Source: Rhizopus arrhizus (taxonomy: Eukaryota; Mucoromycota; Mucoromycetes; Mucorales; Rhizopodaceae). Taken from it: a stretch of DNA of 64,000 bases. The stretch covers positions 868,001 through 932,000 of the forward strand of contig JAKZZE010000010.1 of assembly GCA_024220505.1 (NCBI GenBank), given 5' to 3'. The position numbers and the translations under genes are program-made. Below, piece by piece: positions 57,383-64,000 of the stretch (within the stretch, counting starts at the first letter, position 1; every line of letters begins with the position of its first letter). The notes under the pieces are model-generated. The model ran no database searches and was not told the origin of the DNA. It saw only the letters and a list, made by a program, of their open reading frames with translations.

Positions 57383-58978
57383 ATGGATGTTTTTAAAGAG
57401 CAAACCAACTATGGTCCTTGTCTGTTAACACCTGATTTTCAAGAGTTTGAACCAAACGCTGATGATATTTTAATTGATGAGGATTTATTAGATCTCTTTC
57501 GTATCATCAAACAAGTCATACGTAAAAGTGCAGCACCAGAGGATCTAGCGAAACTTTTATTTTGCATAAGTTACGCTCTTTGTGACCACATGAAATTTAT
57601 GAAACCAATTCACGAAGATCGCATTGTATTCTCTGACGACCAAACCTCGGATGTCTATTGTGTCAAACTATCTGCAAATACTTCCTGCTGCCAAGAGAGT
57701 GGATCATTTCCAAAATGGCTAGACTCCTCCGTGGCTTCGGCATCTTCCCCAGCATATGATTTACTTCTCCAAACACCCTACCGTCCTTTTCGCCCTACTT
57801 ATACATCATTATCCAGTCAATATGAAACACCTACATCCAGTCACTCAACTATATCTGCAGACGTCACACCTTATTCTCAGCAGACCGATACCCTACTTGA
57901 ACCACATCAGCGTGGGTTTTATTACCAAGGTGACCGTATTACACGAGAGCCCGCTTTACTCCAACGCTATGCAGAACAAGGCATCTTAACTCAAGCATCC
58001 CTTTTACGAAAACGAAAAAGACATTCAGCAGATTCCGTTCACGACATTGGTCCTGTAAAAAAAGCTAAAATTCCTCACAGACATGGCGAGTTTGAATCAA
58101 GACGTAATAAGAAATTGTTACCCACGTGTAAAAAGTTATTAAGACTGTTCTATTTATTAGGAGATGATATCATTAACCGTCTAAGGACAATCACCTTTGA
58201 AGAGCTTGAACAAAAGGCGGATAAACTACTGCCATCTTTCTCACTTGCTATCGAATCCACCTATATTCCAACCGCAGATCCTTTTCTAACAGACGAGCAG
58301 CGAGCAAAACTATTAGAACCAGCTCTTCGTGTGCTCACGGACCACTCCAACAAGAAACCGCATCTGGACAACGGCATGAACCAAAATGGAATTTATTACA
58401 ACACAGATTATTTTCAATTATACCTTGCATTCGAGCAGTTTCAACACACATTTGCCATCTTATTCCCGCATGAGATTGTCCCCATCACAAAGGAAGACAA
58501 AGATCGTGATCGAAATTCAAATATGAAAGCCTACCGACGTTGGATCGAACCGCGCTTGATAGATTCTAACTGGGCTGCGTTCAGAAGAAATATTGTGGTG
58601 GGTGAACGGATAACACAGCTGGCCAAGTCGGTCGGCCAGGGCATCTTGCTGATCACCAAAGAACTCAGTGGCTCTAAATTACACTTGACATTTACCAACA
58701 GTGAGTGGGATGAATTCATCACTGGCCTCAACAGTCGACGGTGGGACGCTACGATTGACTGGAGCAAGACACCCGATCTACAGTACCTTCACCTCCGTCA
58801 TCAGCAGCAGCAGTTTTGCTCGTTACTGATCACGGAGTTGCAAGAAAAGTTTGCCACACGCTATTGGTTTCAACCCAATGGCTCCCTTGTTCCTTTAAAT
58901 GATCGAAAGAGAATTTTTCAACAGATCCAAACGACAACAATGATGTTTTCAGGCCTAAAAGAAGAAAATCCATTATGA
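57383..58978 (+). CDS. Unidentified 531-residue protein
   Basis: A single exon. An open frame continues upstream to 57254, but that part is poly-Phe and low-complexity, so the start MDVFKEQTNYGPCLLTPDFQ at 57383 is preferred. Residues 30-75 look helical and ordered (DEDLLDLFRIIKQVIRKSAA, DLAKLLFCISYALCDHMKF). A Ser/Thr/Tyr-rich linker follows, then a basic stretch with a likely nuclear signal (LLRKRKRHSA, KKAKIPHRH). The C-terminal half from about residue 250 is a long, well-conserved-looking helical domain (CKKLLRLFYLLGDDIINRLR, YFQLYLAFEQFQHTFAILFP, RWIEPRLIDSNWAAFRRNIV). I do not recognise the family. Nuclear location is likely. It is intact. Confidence 0.8.
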   Translation: MDVFKEQTNYGPCLLTPDFQEFEPNADDILIDEDLLDLFRIIKQVIRKSAAPEDLAKLLFCISYALCDHMKFMKPIHEDRIVFSDDQTSDVYCVKLSANTSCCQESGSFPKWLDSSVASASSPAYDLLLQTPYRPFRPTYTSLSSQYETPTSSHSTISADVTPYSQQTDTLLEPHQRGFYYQGDRITREPALLQRYAEQGILTQASLLRKRKRHSADSVHDIGPVKKAKIPHRHGEFESRRNKKLLPTCKKLLRLFYLLGDDIINRLRTITFEELEQKADKLLPSFSLAIESTYIPTADPFLTDEQRAKLLEPALRVLTDHSNKKPHLDNGMNQNGIYYNTDYFQLYLAFEQFQHTFAILFPHEIVPITKEDKDRDRNSNMKAYRRWIEPRLIDSNWAAFRRNIVVGERITQLAKSVGQGILLITKELSGSKLHLTFTNSEWDEFITGLNSRRWDATIDWSKTPDLQYLHLRHQQQQFCSLLITELQEKFATRYWFQPNGSLVPLNDRKRIFQQIQTTTMMFSGLKEENPL

Positions 58979-61900
58979 CCAAAAGCAATTACTGTTAATA
59001 AAGAAGGCTGTCTTACCTTCTCAAGGTCACTTTTTGTATCACGGTGAAAATCGAGACTCTATTTTTTTTTTTTTTGAAAGGGAGCTCTAGTCGCTGAGCA
59101 CCTTTTTTTTTTTTTTTTTTTTTTTTTTCCTTCTCAATCTCGTATTAGAATATTCGACGGAGAGAAAAGGATGAAACACAACTTTCCTGTCTTTCGATAA
59201 CATTCGGTTAATCCATTGTGAAAAGTGCAATTATCCTTTGTCAAACAGCAAGTTACACTGAAATACTAACAGTACAAGCCATAGCTTCTTATAGGAAGTG
59301 ATAATGAACATCCGGAATAAGTTTTTCACGGGAACTTGAGTTGAAACAATTAAAACGGGTAAAGGTTCGAGTGGAGTAATAAAAAGACAAGGATAAATGG
59401 TTCATACACAATTACACCAAAAAAAAATACCTCCTTAGGATTGTTACACCGATGAAAGCTTCACATGTCAGTGAAATAAAGTTACAACCAATTTTAAAAA
59501 AAGCATTGACCAACTGTTTACAGTATATAGCCTTCTTTCTATAATTTATAAACAAGCCTATTTAACTTCTTTATTTCTTTTTCCCCTCTTCTTTTTTCTT
59601 TTTTTTTTATTATCCTCTTTTTTTTCTGTTTTCTTTTTCTCTTTTTTTTTGTTCTTAATAGACACTGAGAAAATTATTCTGGGTAAAAAAATTGTAAGAA
59701 TTTTTAGGACCGACATATAAAAATCAGAAGCTCTGTTGGCTGAGAAAGTTCTACTTATCTCTGACATATAAAAGATGAAATCTAACCTTTTCTTTCAGTC
59801 ATTCACCTTTTCAAAAGTACGTTACTCATTAAAAATTTTCTTTAGATTCTGTAAATTAAAAGGGAAAGTATTGATCCGTTTCCCTTTCTTTTTTTTCTTC
59901 TCCGTTTGAGAACCCTTTTTATTTTTAGACAGATTAGAAAAAAAAAATGCAAAACCGTTTGACAAACCTCTAGAAATAGACAATTGTGTAGATCAGAGTA
60001 TAGATAAGTTTAAATCGTGTATTACATTATTGATCATTATGATAATTTAATGTGAAATCTCTTAAGTCAAAAAAAAAAAAAAAAAAAATGAAAATTACCT
60101 GGGTACTTTGTGCACTGTAAAAAAGTACTTGATAAAAATTTTGTGGCCGTTGTTCGGTGAACTCCTTAAAAACTTATAGTCGCCGACAAAATAGTTTAGA
60201 TTTCTCTTAAGCTCAATGTAAACCAGCTGTTTATGAAATCTCAATTGTCTAAATTGACCCAAGTAGAGCGCTTTATATATTTTTTAAAACTTGATATCTC
60301 TTGCTTACTAATAATTAAATCATTATGGCTTATAGGTTGGTTTTATATTACCAGTCTTATTTTTCTTGCTTTATGTTTTGACATAAAACTCAAATTGGCT
60401 TCTTTTTCATGTCTTACATCAGCTAAATACTAAATGCAAATGATATACAACCATCATTAGAATTCTTTTAAATTTTCCATTTTCTCAAATTACTATTTGA
60501 AACGCAGACATTAATTGGCCTTTTGGCACAAGCAAATTTTTATTTTATGCCGCTTTGTGAGAGTAAAGATATATCCATTTAAACTTTCTCAAAATAAGTA
60601 TCGTATAAATAAAGTAAACACAAATTTAAATTCTTTATTATCTTTATGTTTTGATATAATGTAAATATTCTTAATATGTTTACTGACATAGTTTTTTTTT
60701 TATTTTTATTTTATTTTATTAAAACCACCAATCACCTAATGCCAGTGTGCATCTTTTAATATACATAAAGCTACTTATTGTCTAATGCTTTATATGGTGT
60801 ATATGTTTATTCTATTTTAGCTTTATATTGGCGATTATTTCCTTGTTCTTTTTGAATGACCAATAGAAAAGTCACTACATATGGTCTAGAAAGGAAAAAT
60901 ATTTTTAACGTGGATCCTTTTCTATCTCATATCCTCCCTATGAATTTATTTGTCTTGTTAAGCTCACAATAAGAAATAAAATTGAGCATTATTCTCTTTA
61001 TTCTTGGTTTGATTTGATTATTTCCAATGTAGCTGAAACAAAAAAAAAGATTTGCTTCTGCGATTGTAATTTAATGGAACATTACATCAAGTGTATTGTA
61101 TACCTCAAAAATCACTCTAAACTGTCGAATCTGCTATTGTGATGTTAAAAACTTGCTTGTATAAATAAACTTGATTAATTTTTAATGGCTTTTATATGTA
61201 AAACCAAATGTTCATTGTTTGATCAAAAGCATCGGTTACTACTTGTAAATATTGACTAGATCATCATTTTATGCACTAAATCAATAACCTCGGTTCGTTA
61301 TAGTCTGCTCTTATCGATTGTAGCTGAATTAATTTTTAAGATTTATTGAGTACTCGACTCAGATTTTCAAGGAAAGAAAAAGCTTCATATTGTAAGGCGT
61401 TAATCACATACAATTGTAACATATATAAAAAGTTTCTAGTAGAATATGAGTTTTTATTTATTGCTTGTATTAAGCCAATAATTTGTGAATGTGTATATAA
61501 AAAGGAAGTACAGCTATGAAAGTAACGTAACATAGAAGCTTAGTTTTGCACAAAAAGTAAAATAGTCAGAAGCAATACTTATCTTCTTAATACATCTTCT
61601 TCATTGTTCTGTTTTATTCCTTTTCTATGGATAGCTTGATATTTATTGATCTAAATGTATCTAAGTGCAAAGTCACATCTTTTACTATACAACAATATAA
61701 CTGCAGAGCTTTGTCTATTAATTCTTATCAAAAGACTAAACTGTGTTGCATGAATGTGATGGTTGAATTTTGAATTTCCGCTTTTCAGGGTCCTCTTCTG
61801 CTTTTTCCTGTAATTCTTGTATGAACCTTAGCATGGGATTGAGAGCGATCTAAATATAATTTATCTCTAACCGTTCTCTTTATAGAAACATGGCATATTT

Positions 61901-62279
61901 TTACTTTTGTTATGCTTGAATGAGAGCGTGCTTTTCTAGTGTCAATGTATTTGAAGTCTGTCTGTAAAATAAGGCTCCGCTGTAACTTTACATAATCTTG
62001 CAACATTTTATAAACATAATTGAAGCATTCAAAAAGTTTTTCCACATTTGGAAAGATCAGCTTTCAAAACCCGTGCAAGGTTTTCCCGCTTTATGAATGA
62101 AATATCAATGGTATTGCCTAGTTTTGGATAGAATATTATTAGATTTATTTATTTTTTTGTGTTAAACAAATTTAATTATTTAATATTTTTAGTAGTTTCG
62201 AAAATTGCTTAATGTAGTTTTAGAAACAGATGGTGAGTCATGCTAGATGAGACTTCTTTTCTCTGCGGGAAAAACTTGA
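58979..62279. other. Gene-poor AT-rich DNA
   Basis: Contains a T run at 59103-59128 and many A/T tracts. A minus-strand 86-residue frame at 61785-62045 (ending KVHTRITGKSRRGP) is basic and may be a repeat-derived relic, but I recognise no family. Confidence 0.45.
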
Positions 62280-62515
62280 GATCGTCAACGGTCTTTCATG
62301 CTGGCGACCAACCTATCAGCAAGCTCTATGGTTATATTTCCCCAAGCTTCTTCTAAAGCTGCCTTGAGCTCACCACTATTATTAATGCTGGCTCTTTTAT
62401 CTTTGATAGGCTTATCAAGATAGCTCCAGATATGCTCAATAGATTTTAAATCAGGGCTTTGAGCGGGCCATCATGTATCATAACCGCCTGTGTGGCAAAT
62501 GGCACCATCTTAAAA
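62280..62515 (-). pseudogene. Tc1-like transposase C-terminal relic
   Basis: Read on the minus strand it gives DGAICHTGGYDT, a stop, then WPAQSPDLKSIEHIWSYLDK, PIKDKRASINNSGELKAALE and EEAWGNITIELADRLVASMK. This matches the second catalytic block (family form QDNAPCHTA), the WPAQSPDLNPIE block with the third catalytic acidic residue preserved (as SIE), and the C-terminal SMPRR-like tail. The N-terminal part is absent or unrecognisable. It is a different subfamily from the 2.4-2.9 kb relic. Confidence 0.82.
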
Positions 62516-64000
62516 ATTTCATTAAATTTTGAGTCGTATGAAAACTAACGAGGCGTGACTATAAATATCATTTTTGACCATCTTCCTAAGGTCTGTTATT
62601 ATTTTAAGCGGAATGAAGGAATCTCATCGTACTGGTTTGCTTCATTTTCTTTATTGTCAAACATGCCTCCTCTCCCATCTTCGTGGTAAAAAAGCATTTC
62701 AAATTACATTGCTGAGTTGGAGATTGTACAAAAAGAACAGTGTTTTGACCTTGACCAACTTAATTTGAGGAAGTGACCAATTTGTTCTCAAAAAGCTGAT
62801 CAAACAGGCTTCAAAATTCGACCAATCTTTTCGGCAAAGTGATCAATTGAGAGTGGAAATACTGTAACGCCCTTTTCATAAATTTAAGGATTAAAATGAA
62901 CACTTGGCTGGCTATTCTAGTCCATCTAAGCCATCTTTGTGGGGTGTCTTCTCTTTGGTGGCTGTAGGAAGTATACAATATATCTCAAGGTTGTGTTCCC
63001 AAAAGCTTAGGAAGGGACCATTGTTCTGTAGGACCTCCGCTTTTTCTAAATAAGAGAGTAACTGCCAATGGGAAAGCATGATTAACATCGAATGATTTTA
63101 TTGATCTTTTTTATGTAACATTTGGAGACCCTCTTTCTTGTGGTTCTATAGTTACCCGACCCTGGTAGGATTAATATTATGTCATGACTATAATAGCTAT
63201 TGCTGAGAAGAGATCTCTCGCAGCGGGGTTCACTACCCAGAATAGCTGATAAAGGGTGGCCGCAAGATGGAAGCACATGAGATCTCGATGGAGCCCGTAT
63301 TGCTCTTGGGTATCTGATTAATACGTTGCCAATTACATTGATCTATATAACGCTTTAAGCAAAAACTACAAACTTGTTTAACAAAAGACATTCTTGAATT
63401 CCAAATTTGGTTTATATCACCTTCTCGTATTGAATTACAACCACAGATTCTGTCCAAGATTACAACAAAGCTTTTAGAAAAGGGAAAGTGTTATGTGAGG
63501 ATAAGCCTACTATTAAAATTTTTCAAGCACTTACCGTTGCTATAATTATGAACGATAGTATTTCTTTTTAAAAAAAGAACAAAAGAGCGAATTATTAAAG
63601 GAATTTTAACTTATATTAGCTAGAGAGATGTGAAGGAATGGATGTCGATAATATCTTGGAAAAGTTAAAAGAAAAGTTTAGAGAAAGGTTTATAAGTGGA
63701 TATTATTGAGTTTTCCTGGGATAACAAAATTGTAGCAGCAGTAGCCAAAGAATAAGGTAGCATTCGTCTTTATTAGTAAATAGTAGCCTTTTTTTTAAAT
63801 AATGAGCATCATTTCTTTCTATGTATTTATCACAATCTTCTTCTGATACAGTTAAATGGTTAAAAATGAAAAAAAGCACAATAGTGCATTAATATTAGAA
63901 ATACAAAATGATTATTACCATTGCTTTCTATTGATTATGTATTGTCGAGGAAACTGTTGTTTTAGTAACTATTTACCTACTATATATATACCAAAACTAT
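62516..64000. other. Terminal AT-rich region, no gene identified
   Basis: Two minus-strand frames (63276-63082 and 63457-63233, the latter containing QVCSFCLKRYIDQCNWQRIN) are protein-like but not assignable. They may be relics of a further repeat running out of the window. Nothing else seen. Confidence 0.4.

Noticed and set aside
62574..62768. Plus-strand open frame next to the Tc1 tail
   Set aside because: Short, no family resemblance, and it lies where the transposase body would be on the opposite strand.

Overview
The window is AT-rich nuclear DNA of a fungus, most probably an early-diverging Mucoromycota (Mucorales-type) species. The evidence is the short GT-AG introns of about 50-80 nt, the intron-split genes typical of fungi (STT3, ARPC3, a PET100-like gene, a CTK3-like gene, DAHP synthase, RPS5, RPL35), the very long A or T runs, and the types of mobile-element relic present. 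Species is not assignable by eye. Exon models were built from reading-frame continuity, splice consensus and family resemblance. No transcript data or database search was available.

Layout. 0-5.1 kb is a graveyard of mobile elements: the 3' half of a LINE-like retrotransposon, a frameshifted Tc1/IS630-type DDE transposase, a MITE-like inverted-repeat element, the C-terminal part of a Fanzor (eukaryotic TnpB-like RNA-guided nuclease) and a truncated N-acetylglucosamine-6-phosphate deacetylase pseudogene. 5.1-6.9 kb and 22.1-23.9 kb are the two arms of an inverted duplication, each carrying an intact three-exon short-chain dehydrogenase gene. The roughly 15 kb between the arms holds STT3 (catalytic subunit of oligosaccharyltransferase), a small SERTA-like protein, a CBM21 glycogen-targeting PP1 regulatory subunit and a small secreted cysteine-rich protein, separated by long gene-poor AT-rich DNA.

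24.9-38.7 kb is the gene-dense core: a TRF4/PAPD5-type non-canonical poly(A) polymerase, an acidic protein, a CUE3/ASCC2 ribosome-quality-control protein, ARPC3, a SET-domain protein, RNase H1, a PET100-like cytochrome oxidase assembly factor, a CTK3-like CTD-kinase subunit, a small serine-rich protein and DAHP synthase. Two pairs are divergent over short shared promoters, and one pair converges so tightly that the stop codons overlap.

40-47 kb carries ribosomal protein genes RPS5 (uS7) and RPL35 (uL29). 48.2-50.3 kb is the 5' half (gag-like ORF1 plus endonuclease) of another decayed LINE. 50.6-59 kb has a GNAT acetyltransferase, a PH-domain protein, a coiled-coil protein with a PGPGxY motif, a tiny Tom5-like membrane protein and a 531-residue protein I cannot identify. 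From 59 to 64 kb I see no credible gene, only a Tc1 transposase tail and low-complexity DNA.

Apart from the duplicated dehydrogenases the genes are unrelated housekeeping functions and do not form a pathway cluster. The most unusual items are the Fanzor relic, the inverted dehydrogenase duplication, the overlapping stop codons, and the CATC/GATG microsatellites at the 5' ends of both ribosomal protein genes.
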